DNA of 64,000 nucleotides from Apostichopus japonicus. Its lineage: Eukaryota; Echinodermata; Holothuroidea; Aspidochirotida; Stichopodidae. The notes below the pieces were generated by a model. That model was given only the letters and a program-made list of their open reading frames with translations. It made no database searches and had not been told where the DNA came from. Positions 27,194 through 40,181 of this stretch are shown in pieces. The position numbers and the translations under genes are program-made. The stretch covers positions 8,090,001 through 8,154,000 of the forward strand of contig NC_092575.1 in the NCBI RefSeq assembly GCF_037975245.1. The letters run 5' to 3'. The first letter of the stretch is position 1. Each line of letters begins with the position of its first letter.

Positions 27194-27850
27194 CACGAGG
27201 TGTGGGTAGCTCACACCTATTAGGGGCCGAGATAACACTCGGACGATCAGAACACTTGTCGTCGTGGCTGCTCCTCGATCTGGATTTTAGGATTCGGAGC
27301 ATTACTCTCACAAACGGTGTGTAGTATAGCTCCCTGCTCGTATAAGGGCCGAGATATCACTCGGACGATCGGAACATTTGTCGTGGTTGCTCCTCGATCC
27401 GGATTTTAGGATACAGAGCATTACTCTTACAAAGAGCGTGTAGTATAGCTCCCTGCTCGTATAAGGGCCGAGATAACACTCGGACGATCGGAAAATTTGC
27501 GTCGCTGCTCCTCGATCTGGATTTTAGGATACAGAGCATTACTCTTACAAAGAGCGTGTAGTATAGCTCCCTGCTCGTATAAGGGCCGAGATAACACTCG
27601 GACGATCGGAAAATTTGCGTCGCTGCCCCTCGATCTGGATTTTAGGATACAGAGCATTACTTTTACAAACGGCGTATAGTATAGCTGCCTGCTCGTATAA
27701 GGGCCGAGTCCGCCGAGATAACACTCGGACGATCAGAACATTTGTCGTAGCTGCTCCTCGATCTGGATTTTAGGATGTTGAGCATTACTCTTACAAACGG
27801 CGTGTATTATAGCTCCCTGCTCGTATAAGGGCCGAGATAGCACTTGATCA
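27194..27850. repeat. 118-bp satellite, five and a half copies
   Basis: The landmark CTCGATCTGGATTTTAGGAT recurs at a spacing of about 119, 118, 118 and 128 bases. Each unit also has CGAGATAACACTCGGACGAT and TATAGCTCCCTGCTCGTATA. The last interval is longer because of a 10-base duplication around GAGTCCGCCGAGA. Units differ by a few percent by eye, so amplification was relatively recent. The overlapping minus-strand frames reading LCILKSRSRGSDANFPIVR are translations of this unit and shift frame between copies, because 118 is not a multiple of three. Confidence 0.95.
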
Positions 27851-29577
27851 GAACATGTTATCACTACAGGTTAGAGTGACCATATTCCTTTACAAGTTTC
27901 TACGGGTAGTTGAAGGCTGTTGTAGAGATGCTGTGAATTTTAAGTTGAAATTGATCAAGAACACGTGACAGTTATAAATTATTTTGAAAGGCGCACATAT
28001 ATTGAGCATTTTTCGACATTTAATGATATTTTATTTTGAGGTTAGGTCAATGTTTGTTACGTCAATCGTTTACTATGATGAGTCGTGCCGGGATTTGTTA
28101 TGACGCTTTAGCTAAGAGTTTCATTCTTGTAATTCTTTTTTTCTTTATTTATATAGACGACTGGTAGCAGTTATTTTAAGGCACTTTGTTTATAAAACTC
28201 AGTTCATTTCAAGTAATCTAACATATAATCTAAGAGTAACGTTCTAGTCCTATTAGTTTTATGTGATAAGACCGAATGTGATTCAATAAGAGATCTGAAG
28301 TTAATATCATTAGCAACTTAATATTTGTTAGCTGAATGGCAATGAATAAGTTTAATTGCTTCCGACAAGGTTATGAATGACTCAATAAGCTGCATGGTAG
28401 TGTTGCTATAGTTTTAACGTTGTAGCTTTGCTAAGGTACCAATGGGTATTGTCTTATAAGACTATATAAGACGGAATAACAAGCATTGAAACCGTGATTA
28501 AACTGTGGTCAATTAAAAATGCGTAAAAAGTTCTATATTGCCCTATCATTTCTATAACATGCTTCAAATTTAATGAAAATGACAATTATTTTTGGTTCAA
28601 ACTAATATTTACAATAAAAGTGTGACTTAAAAGAAACTTTAAAGATGCTCCGGTCAAGATGTGAACTCTTATAATAATTTCAAGCCAACATGTTTTGTTA
28701 GTCACTCAGTGAAGATTTCAATTTTAATTACATGTTTACCTTTAAATGACCTCCCAAAAGTAATCTAGGTCTGACAAGATACCCTGTCAAAGTTCCTCCG
28801 GTCTACGTTAATCGAGGAAAATGAAAATTCAGTATATCACAAAACGAGGACCGCAAATATCGACAGAAACTATATAAAACTGTTTGCGGCCTCAAATACG
28901 CCAAGGAGTCTTACAGCTGAGGTTTACACAAATACATTTCGGACGTCTAGCTATATTGAGGTTGAAGCGTGGAAAATAAGCCGGTTGAGTTTATAAACTT
29001 ACATAGAGATTCGCTATTAAAGTAAGGTTGTTTAGAAACATCCAATTCAGGTACCACTTGTTTCAAATGAAAGATTGAAGCATGAAGCTGTATTGTAAAT
29101 ACGTCATAACAATCTGAGGTGTATTGTTTTAATGAAACGAATTATTCATTGCAAAATCCCCGGAGGTTTAACGACGTGATTTATACAGCACATATATAGG
29201 AGCGCTCAATATTTGGATGAAAACCTCTTTTACACATTTCGTTCTTTTATATTCAGTCGTTATACGCTGGCCTGTTTTTCAGCCATTTTCACAGTTCTAC
29301 TACCCCGGGCATGAATTTTCTAACTTGCGAAAGTGAATACGAATTTCCTTAATTAACCTGTTTGTTTAAGGATTTCTTCGACTTGTGAAGAAAAATCCAT
29401 ATTTCGTTTGTAATTTGAAATGGATACGGTGGTTAAAGTCCTTCGTCGGATGGAGAGGTTATTGGCCTAGTTAAAGGTCGCGAGGAGGCGCAAGATTAAT
29501 CGACGAGCTGTTAAATAAATCGGTGACGATCGGAAGGGTAGATTCAAAGCTGTGAGACTTAATACTGACTGAGGTAT
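27851..29577. other. Unassigned sequence
   Basis: No gene or repeat that I can support. CpG dinucleotides are frequent, about 18 in 28,800-29,220 by eye, in contrast to the last 4 kb of the window. Confidence 0.55.
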
Positions 29578-31048
29578 ATCCATGAAAGCGATCTGTTATC
29601 ACATATCAGAATAGTCCCTTCCTGAGCGGTGTACTAATTTAGTGGGTGAAAGCAATATGTTATAACATATCAGAATAGTCCCTGTCTGAGTGGTGTACTA
29701 ATTTAGTTGGTGAAAGCAATCTGTTATCAAATATCAGAATAGTCCCTGTCCGAGGGGTGTACTAATTTAGTGGGTGAAAGCAATCTGTTATCACATAGGC
29801 GATTACTAGAATAGTCCCTGTCTGAGGGGTGTACTAATTTAGTGCGTGAAAGCAATCTGTTGTCACATATTAGAATAGTCCCTGTCTGAGTGGTGTACTA
29901 ATTTAGTGGGTGAAAGCAATCTGTTATCACATATCAGAATAGTCCCTGTCCGAGGGGTGTACTAATTTAGTGGGTGAAAGCAATCTGTTATCACATAGGC
30001 GATTACTAGAATAGTCCCTGTCTGAGGGGTGTACTACTTTAGTGGGTGAAAGCAATCTGTTATCACATATTAGAATAGTCCCTGTCTGAGTGGTGTACTA
30101 ATTTAGTGGGTGAAAGCAATCTGTTATCACATATCAGAATAGTCCCTGTCCGAGGGGTGTACTAATTTAGTGCGTGAAAGCAATCTGTTGTCACATATTA
30201 GAATAGTCCCTGTCTGAGTGGTGTACTAATTTAGTGGGTGAAAGCAATCTGTTATCACATATCAGAATAGTCCCTGTCCGAGGGGTGTACTAATTTAGTG
30301 GGTGAAAGCAATCTGTTATCACATAGGCGATTACTAGAATAGTCCCTGTCTGAGGGGTGTACTAATTTAGTGGGTGAAAGCAATCTGTTATCACATATTA
30401 GAATAGTCCCTGTCTGAGTGGTGTACTAATTTAGTGGGTGAAAGCAATCTGTTATCACATATCAGAATAGTCCCTGTCCGAGGGGTGTACTAATTTAGTG
30501 GGTGAAAGCAATCTGTTATCACATAGGCGATTACTAGAATAGTCCCTGTCTGAGGGGTGTACTAATTTAGTGGGTGCAAGCAACATATTATCAGATATCA
30601 GAATAGTCCCTGTCTGAGGGGTGAACTAATTTAGTGGGTGAAAGCAATCTGTTATCACAAAGGCGATTACTAGAATAGTCCCTGTCTGAGGGGTGTACTA
30701 ATTTAGTGGGTGAAAGCAATCTGTTATCACATATTAGAATAGTCCCTGTCTGAGTGGTGTACTAATTTAGTGGGTGAAAGCAATCTGTTATCACATATCA
30801 GAATAGTCCCTGTCCGAGGGGTGAACTAATTTAGTGGGTGAAAGCAATCTGTTATCACATAGGCGATTACTAGAATAGTCCCTGTCTGAGGGGTGTACTA
30901 ATTTAGTGGGTGAAAGCAATCTGTTATCACATAGGCTATTACTAGAATAGTCCCTGTCTGAGGGGTGTACTAATTTAGTGGGTGAAAGCAATCTGTTATA
31001 ACATATCAGAATAGTCCATGTCTGAGCGGTGTACTAATTTAGTGGGTA
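29578..31048. repeat. 64/72-bp minisatellite with higher-order structure, 23 monomers
   Basis: Monomers carry GTGGGTGAAAGCAATCTGTT near one end and AGAATAGTCCCTG in the middle. Three classes are visible. One is 64 bp with CACATATTAG and GAGTGGTG; one is 64 bp with CACATATCAG and CCGAGGGGTG; one is 72 bp with CACATAGGCGATTACTAG. They mostly follow in that order, giving a higher-order unit of 200 bp, seen at about 29842, 30370 and 30706. Irregular insertions, deletions and one diverged monomer near 30570 interrupt the order. The flanking monomers (29578, 29642 and 30978) are the most divergent, as expected of array edges under unequal exchange. Confidence 0.96.
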
Positions 31049-34000
31049 TAGTTATCAAGGCAGAAACAAGTACTATAAGCATATAAAGATTTCATAAAAG
31101 ATCGATAGACCACGCCTATAAGCGATGTAAAAGCGTACAACGCACTTCTAACGAGACCAAAATGGACCAATGTTTTAAGGTTTCGCTAAACACGATGCAC
31201 AGTGCCTACGCGTAACCACTGAACTAATGTAACACAGTGACGTTGACTCCATGTAAACCCTGAAAATTTCCATGTATAATGACTGAATTAAATGTATCAA
31301 ATATATATACTGGCTTTAAAATCCATACTGAAAATGGATGACGCTTATAGGGTTGTACAAAACATCGACAGTTAGTATATATATACTTATATAATGTGGA
31401 CTACACACCACAACCCATGGGTGATACCGGTAACTGTCTTGTGTGGAATTGTGGAACTAACACTCTAGCCAAAACATGTAAACGTTTACGCCGTGCACTT
31501 AAGTATGGTTACGTTTGGCTAATCAGGACTCCGAAATGGACAACACGTGAAAAGCATTATATATACTGCATGGCTAGCATTACATCTAACATCTAGGCCT
31601 ACACTGCAAAGGTATAGGTTCAGCTTATAACCAGACCATCATAAATATGGATAACTTGTATATAGTTATCACAAAATCAGGATAGTAGCCAAAACATTAA
31701 AGTAAGCTATAACTTGCTGATAAATTCGCCTTTATAGCGTTCTGTATACTGTCTTGTACTTTTTAAAAGAAAATGGTTTGTCACGGTTACGACCAGCCGA
31801 CATGAAAAAGGTTTGGTCAGCAATGTCAACTTTATGTCTTTATTGCCATAATGCGCTATTCTACTACCAAATGATAAAGGGGGGGGGGGGCAAGGGGGTG
31901 GAACGAGCGCCATCCCCTCCTCATCCATCATGGCAGTCGAGGGTGAACGTTCTGTCGGAGGATTTCGAACATTCAGTCGGGGTATAAATAGACCATTCCT
32001 CCGTTCCCAGTAAGCCCTTCCATATATCAGTTGGTTAATCTAGGATCGATACACTACCTTTGAAATCCTGCGCACGTGACTGGATTAGCATGCTGCGAAA
32101 TAACGCCTGATTCGTGGTGTACAGTGGAATACAGCGTCTCAAAAGCAACATTGCAACGGGAGGAATAATAAGTTAAAATCTCGAGGGCAAATCATTAAAC
32201 CTCAAAAAATCAAATGAAGTTGTGAGGAGGGGTAACCGAGGTGACCTCACGAAGTTTGTGTGATATTAGCTCTGGTTATTTCTCATTACAACATGCAAAT
32301 GACGTTAAGCCGAGAGCTGTCAATCAGGGTATGAATATTAAAGTCAATTTACATGCATGAATTGAACAATCGCATTCAGTGCAATAAATTAAGAATGAAA
32401 TCCAGACAACGATTTTCACGACAAGCCTTTGGTTCTTCCATTACACACATAGTCGTATAGGTGAACGCATAGACTCACCACACCATGACCGATCACGACC
32501 TTCCATCTGGCTATTGCTATATGCCATATAGTCGACGAGAAATCTACACTTGTTGGTTATATGTCAGTATTTTTGCTTAATCGTATGATTATTATTATTA
32601 TGCAAGGATCTAATTATTTGCATTATATCTGTTCGTATCTGAAAGTCTCGATTAGAAATAAAGGGGGTCATTCGAGAATGATAAGTGGCTTTCGTTGGAA
32701 ATGTTGGACACGTTGTCGAACAGTAAGACGTGATCGTTAACTATTCAGGAAGGATTCGGCAAGGTCGCTAAGATGTCTCCTTCAGACTGCAGCAAAACCA
32801 TCGACAGACAAACTGGGCCCCTCGAGAAGGCGAGAGGCCTGCCAACCCCAGGGTGGTAGCGCACACTTGACGCGAATCGATTGTGCCCGAAGCGTAGTCA
32901 CAGGAACCTCTGATACAAGCTATCTACGGGATTTGCGGCGCCGCCTCGCTCTTTCGATCATAAATAAGAGGGCACGTCAACGAAGAAACTAGTAAAACTT
33001 TGAAATAATGTCACTTCCCCTTTACTAGCCCGGACTTGTTCGTACTTTCAAATGTCTCGTAAAGTAGCACAAGCAGCTGAGTGGAATCTGCTTTGTGTTC
33101 ACGTTGTTTTCACGAAATATCGAAGAACAAAAAATTTGCTTTTTTAGTTATAATAACAATTAATGGCGCTCCCGTCGACTAAGCTATTCTATTATGGGAA
33201 TCGATGGCAGCCTGTAGGCTGCCATACCCAAGAAAGTTTCAATTTTGTAGTAATATTGCAATGACTGGATGGTGACGTACGATGCTGCTCAATGTACTGC
33301 CATAGAAACAGGTTTGAGGGGGAAATCCCTCCGTAAGAGGGCAGTTGTTCGGTGTTATCTTTCAAAGACGTTTAAAGAACGTGTTTGATGTATCCGTTTA
33401 TGAGAGACATGTTATACTTATTGTAAGTTGTCTTTCTTTGTGAAACAAATACATACCCTTAAATATCGACTTACGATAAAACTAGCGTCCACGAGAATTT
33501 AAACTCAAGGGAAACAACACAAGAGTAGGTTATACGTGACGAAAGGCTTAATTTATAGTTGTGTAAACTGTAGCAAGATGCAATAGAATAACTACATGAG
33601 GCGTATCATACAAATGGTCACTCTAAATGTAACTGTTAACTTATCTAAAAGACGAACATAACAATATAATACTTCAACAAGACGTTTTTAGTTTAGTTTA
33701 GATTAAGAAATTAATTCCATGCCCTTTCGTTGCTAAATAATTTTAATCACATTCCTTTAGGTCTTTTAGGTTGTGCGGTATAGGCCTTCGCTGTAAACTT
33801 TCACATCACAAGTTGTGTTTTTATGAAAGCGTGATCGATATACGAACGTGGGAGGGGGTGGGGATGGAGTTGCCTATCAGATTAAAACATGGCGTTATAG
33901 AACCACAAATCGCTCTTTTCAATGTCTTAATAAGCAAACGAAGAGGTCAAAGTCCACTCACAAAGTGTGTACCTCCAGCAGCGGCAGTAATGGTGCTAGT

Positions 34001-36807
34001 TTTACCAGAACCTTTTTTCGATCATCGTCTCTTGATAGAATTACGTGACACTCCATATGTTGCCAAGAAATGTACAATTAGGTTTGACCATTTCACGGAT
34101 TCAGTGTTTACACAAGCGATTGCTCCTGCCCTAAGAAGTGCTCTCACCATACGACAAACTGTCGACATGGCGTTTGTTAAACGACCTTTAGCAAACAAGC
34201 AGTAATGAAACTGGGTGTAGATTGGTCAAACGTATATCAGAGGTCAAAACTATTTGACCAGAACGAGATGGTAGTGTCAATGATAAAGACAAGTAAGTGG
34301 GCATCAACGGAACAATGAGGAAAGGGGATTGATTGAAACTGACCGCGGTCAGGAATAAAGACAAGAAACGATAAATCACGCCATTCGTTACTATAGAAAC
34401 CGTAGACCGTATAAAACAACGCACAGAAAGGTCACTTTAGTCTTGTTGATAATAAAAGAAACAACAAACCTTAGATAATTTGTATTAGCTATCTCGGTCA
34501 TCAGGAGAGGAAACGTAGTGATGAGTTGAGAAGTAATAATCAAAAGTAATTGAGTTTCTTGCCTTATTTTTTAGCCTAATTTGAAATTCATTTAAGTCCA
34601 AAAACAAACGTGGATAGGCCTATGAATACCGGCAATACGCTGTACCTACTATCAGGTCGGATGCGGGGAGGGTGTGGCACTGAGGTCGCTGAAGACGACA
34701 CTCAAGTAGGGGGTGGTGAGGGTCCTCCCCTCCCAAAAAACATATAAAACTTTAAACGTGAAGAGGTGTTCTGAGGAATAGTCAGACTACAACACAGGTT
34801 TATAATTAGGTCAGGCTACACGCAATGTTGTGCTACAACCACCTTTAATGTTTGGTGTGGCGATCCGTGCCTGAATATAAAGGTGTTCATGTATACACTC
34901 ATTGTACTAATACATTTGAATGTTTTCGATCAAACTTTCTTGCAGCACATCCCATCTTTTTGTATTTTACAGTTGTTCATTATTCTGTGATTCGAAACCG
35001 AGGTGCGCAGCAAACTAACCAGTGCACAAACAAATTCAAACTTGTGTTGTGTAAGACATAAAGCCATGAAATAAGTACATTGAAAATCGTTTCTATCAAT
35101 TTACATGTATGTATATATGTATGTCTGTCTGTCTCTCTGTCTGTGTGTATATATGTGTGTATGTATGTATGTAGTCTAACTAAACCCCAAGAGAGCAAAG
35201 ACAATATTGACAAAAGGGACTCCATATTATTTGTTGTAATCATATGCCATGAGTATTATGTCGACATTTCCTCATTATATATGTACGACTTGTGTTAAGG
35301 GATAGCGTTTTCTCAATCTTGCAGACAACACTGCGTTGCTATGTGCACTTTTTCTTTGATAATATTCAAGGTAAACTAACTGTAAATTAAACCAACTGAT
35401 ACAGCAAACCCTGTAGTTTCACCGGAGTTATAGGCTTTGAAATCATATTACATGACACAGAAATCTATTCAGCTCAGACAAATACGTTTCTGAAAATGTC
35501 CTTTCTCTCTCATCCCATCTTCTGCTTCTCTGAGACAGAACAGAGTCTTATCAGCGTCTCAGATATCAAAACAAAAGTTTCAAGCCAGTGCGTTGACCCT
35601 CAAAAGGGAATTAGCAGTGTGCCACTGTTGTTATTACTATGGAAGCTTTTACACTGCCAATAACAAAAGTAGGGCTTTACTATATACGCATAATGAAGCT
35701 TGACTTGACAAAAATTCTCCAAGGTATAGATGTATTACCCCAGCCGTTTATAAAATGATTACTAATTGGACTGGTGAGTATGGGTGATTTATTCAGAATG
35801 ACAGCACATGACATCGGATGCCAAGGTAATAAAAACATCTGCAAACGATATCCAGGGCCATTAAGTATAAAGCAGGGACCGTGTGCACCGAGATATGTAG
35901 GAAGAATCCATGCATACTGCAAGATGACAGAAACCTAATTGTATGGTGTAATTACTATTAGCAGATGCGTTGCATGAATCTTATTTTGTCCAAAGATCAT
36001 TAAGAAACCAAACTCCTCTGGTATTGCTTTGAAATGACAAGAATGAAAATGAATACAATAAGACAGAGATGATCGATACTAAACTACGGAATGAATCATT
36101 TCTTTTCACAGCTTTTTTTCCCCGCCCCCCCCCCACTTTTTCTTCTTTTTCTTCTATTTCTTCGCGCCAAGAAAGAAAAGTCGGGTTTCAAAACAGAGCT
36201 ATCGAATGACAAAAGGCGAACCAGTGAATCGCTAGAGAGTAGCGTTCGTGGACACAAAGATCATTTTTGTGGAGAAATATTTAGAGTTCACCTGATATTT
36301 ACTACCAATGTATAAAATATCTTGAAAAGTACCGCATGTGTACTAAAGAGGACAAGGGTCACATCGGAACCATTCTGGCTTAACAGGTGGAAATGTGTTT
36401 GATCACACTGTCTTAACAAAAACTTTTCGAAAAGTCATATCACTAAAAACAGGTGATTGATATTTCATCCAAAATAATTTGTAATGAATCCAATCACTTG
36501 GCAATAATATTGATTTCTACAGGTGAATTAGCTATATAAACCTGTGTACACACTGTAAGGTTAAGATATAAACATAAATTTATCAGATCATATTTGTTAA
36601 TTGATCTCTTCTCCATGTAATTCATTTAATGTGCACATGATAACAAATTCACAGAGAAAAGCAAATTTTATGTATATGTTTAGATTTTAATTATGTTATG
36701 GTGCATAAAGTTCACACTTATTTTGCTCATTTTATAGACCACACTCAGTTCATGTTGGCATTATAGATATTGGTAAATACAACAGCAACTATACAGTTAA
36801 TTATTCT
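31049..36807. other. Unassigned sequence with scattered low-complexity tracts
   Basis: No supportable gene. G runs occur near 31879. A GC-richer, CpG-rich patch lies at about 32750-33000. A TGTC/TATG microsatellite lies at about 35105-35172, and a C run near 36125 is followed by a TTCTTC tract. A 144-codon frame at 33771-34205 has no recognisable domain. At 34655-34745, AGGGTCCTCCCCTCCC resembles the GC-rich interior of MITEs like the one at 36.8 kb, but no ends are visible. Confidence 0.5.
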
Positions 36808-37188
36808 CAGTGGCGTAGGAAGGTACTTTTGAGTGGGGGGGGGCTGAAGACTGATGGCCGGCCTGGGGGAGGGGTCTAAGGGGAGGGGGTGTCCCCCTCC
36901 CCTTTGGAATTTTTTTGCATTTCCAGGTGGCCTCAGATGCAATTTTGTGCAATATAGCACACTTCAACTCCCACTCCATTTTGTAAAGAATTTTGCATTT
37001 TCACCTGGTCTTAAATGCAATTTGGTGCTCCAAATGAGATTTTTTTCTCATTTGGAAATGAAAAAGGGGTTTTCTGACTTGCGGAGCGGGGGGGGGGCGG
37101 AATGATACTTCCGCCCCCCCCCCCATATTTTTCACTGGGGGGGCTGGCGCCCCCCCCCCCCCCCAGCCCCCCGGTTCCTACGCCCTTG
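36808..37188. mobile_element. hAT-type MITE with 8-bp target-site duplication
   Basis: The element starts CAGTGGCGTAGGAAGG and ends CCGGTTCCTACGCCCTTG, which are imperfect inverted repeats of each other. It is flanked on both sides by ATTATTCT (36800-36807 and 37189-37196), a perfect 8-bp duplication. An 8-bp duplication with CAGTGGCG-type ends is characteristic of the hAT superfamily. The interior has long G and C runs and no transposase. Near the right end 37088-37102 and 37109-37124 form a stem of about 15 G:C-rich pairs with a 6-base loop TGATAC. The intact duplication implies little change since insertion, apart from homopolymer length. Confidence 0.92.
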
Positions 37189-37196
37189 ATTATTCT

Positions 37197-39929
37197 GATA
37201 ACACTGAGAGGGGTTTAAATATGTCCTTGGAGATGGGGGGAAGCTGGAGGATCAAGCATGAATGTTTAGGTACATGACGTGCGTGCACATTACTGCTTCT
37301 TAATGTGGGATATGTTGCTACATATAAGTAGCAAAATACTGTCATACTTACGAGTTATTTTGAAAGATGATATGGTATCTATGCAGGCAAATCAAAATCC
37401 TTTACATATATTTCATCTGGATGCTACTCATGAAGGTATAGCTGTTGATCCAAAATTGACTGACCTGTTGCTGCAAGTCGAGTATCTAAATATCATGTGT
37501 TTCCTTGCACTTCCTTGGATTATTTGTAGGCTTTCGACCGATATTGCGAGGTTGCTCACGTGTGGTAACAGTTTCCGTCTCGACCCCGCGGTCCTATTCC
37601 ACCCACTAGATCCCTCTAGGTCATTCGATCTTTTCGATCCTTCTTGAACCTGCTTCAACACTTCGACACTATTCCTCATGGCTACCCCTCCCTCACCTGG
37701 GACACCATTCCCTTCCGCCATAAATGTGTTCGTCCATCTTTATTTGTAATTACATGAGATGATTATATTCTCTTACGGTCTTCAACGTGTGTCTACATAC
37801 CACCTTCCGAAGTCCGAACTCAGTTACGAAAACATTTCTGTACCACAAATTTGCGTGCCAGGCAACTTAACGACAAGTACAAAAAAAAATAACATTAGGA
37901 CAACCGTGGGCGATTAAACATTTAAACATGAGAAAAATATTTGATCAATTTAATGAAATATTTGTTACGCAACATAGTCGGTCTTTTCGCCTAATACTTA
38001 TAACACGTCACTTAAGCTTAATTAATCGGTCGCTTGGGCACATAATATTGATAATTGATTGTAAATTAGCCGATTTGAGTTGCGTGAGTAATTACACTTC
38101 AAAACACGTGTGTCCTACTGAGTTGATCTCTCTACGTGGTTTCTCCTCCCAAATGCACGAATCTTGCTTGAGAGCAGTATACCGTCAACTTCACAGTAGA
38201 CTCTTGCAATCTCATACAAGCTCCATCTTCTCGTGCCTGAATACGTTTTCGATAAGAGATAATTATTTTATCCCTGATCTCTCATCGGCGCCAACGGTTT
38301 TCATCGCGTGCGAGAAAAACCTCTTCTGGACAAGCCCGCAAGTAAGATCAGGGTCCTTTTAAAAGGATTTAGACTTTAGCGGACCGCGAGGGATTCTCGT
38401 CTTGGTAAGATGAAAGTTACCGTAAAAACAGGCTTTGAAGGCGGAAACTGAATCATGGGTAAAACCGGAGTAAAAGCAAGTGAAAAACAAAATAACTTTG
38501 ATCTTCTTAATCAGAATCCCTAGGAGGGATGTCACCCAGCGAATGAAGTCGTGGTAACGCCTGTTATCTTCAACATGCGTAACAGAGAGGGGGTCAATCG
38601 ACTTTTATGCATATGACGTCAGACGAGAGAATAAAGCATAAATATTTAGCAGTGCGCATAATTACATAAGATGTGTTACGAATATACACAAAGGTCTTGT
38701 CTTGTTGGTATCAGTGTTTGGTCGATCGACATAATAATACAATGAATTTCACGTACAGATGAATGTGTGTAAGCCACAACAGTTTAATGGTGCAGGGTGT
38801 GATTTGACGTCATTGTACTTGGGCAATTAGTTATTACAATTCGTTCGGTTTAGTAAACTGTACGAGTTTCGATCAATAAATATGGTGATGTTTCATTCGT
38901 AACATGTAATTTTTTCTTAAATAGCAGGCTTGTAAATTAGTATATTTATTCTGGTTTGAACGAGTTGTGGCCGTCTTTTTTTTATCAATAATAATAAATA
39001 TAAATTGCGCTCATGGAGAAAAGAAAACATTGTATTTGTCAAAGTCGACCTGATAACTGTCTTGTCGTGAGCAAACCTCTTGCAAATAACAAAACAGCAA
39101 TACTACAAACTGCTTTGCATGATATTCAGGCCCCGAATGCTGTAGCTATGGATTCGGTTTGCAAAATCTAAACGGTTTTCCTACTTAACAATCGAACGTA
39201 TTTGATTTCGCAACCACATACGGCATAATGTTCGACGTAACGATACATATAGTTGCATTTAAGCCCAATAAACTTAAATGACGGCATTTTAGTGAATCCC
39301 TTTCTTTTTCATCGTCCATCTCTTTTATCTTTTACTTTATTGGGATTGAATTCAAACATTTAAAATTTATTTCAGTCTATTGTTTTATTATGCTTGTTCA
39401 TCATCTTAAGACGACCGTCTCCTACTCTGGCAGGGATGAAGGTTGTTATGGTAACATACAGAAAGTAAATATTACTGTAAAGCCCTACAGACCATATGGG
39501 ATGTATATTCATAAACGAATGGATGTATCGCCAGAGAACTTCAATGGAGCCCAAAGGAAAGATAAGTTTAAGTAAATGCCAAAGATTTACATGTAACTAC
39601 ACCACCCCCCAGCCCCCCGCCCCCACACACCTTCCTCGCACGAGTATTCACCAATATTTCGCGAACTCTCAACTTTTATAGAACCATGTCTTTCGGTCTG
39701 CTTAATTCAAGGTTGTTTTGTACATAGTACATAGAGTACATAGAGTAGCGATGAAAACCCGGTGTAGTTTAGTAAATTTATATGACTTTATTAATCCTTC
39801 AGGTGGGTCACGATAGCTGACTACTGATGCTTAGGTTACGACAAGACAGCCCCGGCCATCAATAGTCTTGTTTGAATTTGCTAGGCAGCTTTGTGGTTTT
39901 CCTCATCAAATAGGTGTCCCACCACTATA
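37197..39929. other. Unassigned sequence, locally exon-like but not supportable
   Basis: At 37550-37740 GC content rises. A minus-strand frame beginning ATGGCGGAAGGG at about 37721 meets a donor-like CCAG/GTGAGG after eight codons. The plus strand downstream also stays open in pieces (HFDTIPHGYPSLTW near 37657). Neither has a recognisable domain. A 144-codon frame at 37928-38362 is likewise unrecognised. Nothing repetitive is seen in the rest. Confidence 0.45.
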
Positions 39930-39959
39930 GCCCTCAAACTTCCTGCATTCTGTCTGTTA

Positions 39960-40046
39960 CGCATATAAAGCGCGAGTCCCGGGTTCGAGTCCCGGGTTCG
40001 AGTCCCGTTAGAAGGTGGAAGTTTCTTCACTGTTTTGGATCTTTCC
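39960..40046 (+). mobile_element. Partial copy of the tRNA-bearing inverted-repeat element
   Basis: From GCATATAAAGC through the T-arm and terminal repeat this matches 15087-15160. The T-arm sequence CCCGGGTTCGAGT is duplicated in tandem here, with a 15-base period. The right terminal repeat reads GGTGGAAGTTTCTTCACTGT and ends CCACTCATTA. The left part of the cloverleaf, the coding-like module and the left terminal repeat are absent, so the copy is truncated on its left. Confidence 0.6.
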
Positions 40047-40150
40047 ACTCATTACCGTTTCAAATATATACATATATTTATTTTGACTTGGTCGTTAATT
40101 TCCATTTCCAGTTCAGGATTGATTATGAGGGAGGGCGAGAGGTGTGAGAT

Positions 40151-40181
40151 GGGGAGGTGGGGTGGGGGTGGGGAGAGGGGG
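40151..40181 (+). other. Predicted G-quadruplex motif
   Basis: Within a purine-rich tract the runs G4, G2, G4, G5, G4 and G5 are separated by one to three bases. Four runs of at least four G with loops T, T and AGA satisfy the usual G-quadruplex pattern. No gene is close enough to assign a regulatory role. Confidence 0.7.

Noticed and set aside
27357-27679. Overlapping frames reading LCILKSRSRGSD
   Set aside because: Satellite translated; the 118-bp unit shifts frame between copies.
30791-30991. Minus frame reading LLSPTKLVHPSDRDYS three times
   Set aside because: It arises where 72-bp monomers are adjacent; 64-bp monomers break the frame, so coding is unlikely.
25272-31048. CRISPR-like direct repeats
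   Set aside because: The repeats are contiguous tandem monomers without unique spacers, and the window is eukaryotic.
33771-34205. 144-codon frame, and on the opposite strand a GSGKTST stretch resembling a nucleotide-binding loop
   Set aside because: The opposite strand has stops directly before and after the stretch and lacks the first glycine of a Walker A motif; the plus frame matches nothing I know.
37428-37721. Minus-strand 97-codon frame starting MAEGNGVPGEGG with a donor-like site
   Set aside because: Suggestive start and CpG-rich context, but no recognisable domain, no partner exon in the window, and an equally long plus-strand frame overlaps it.
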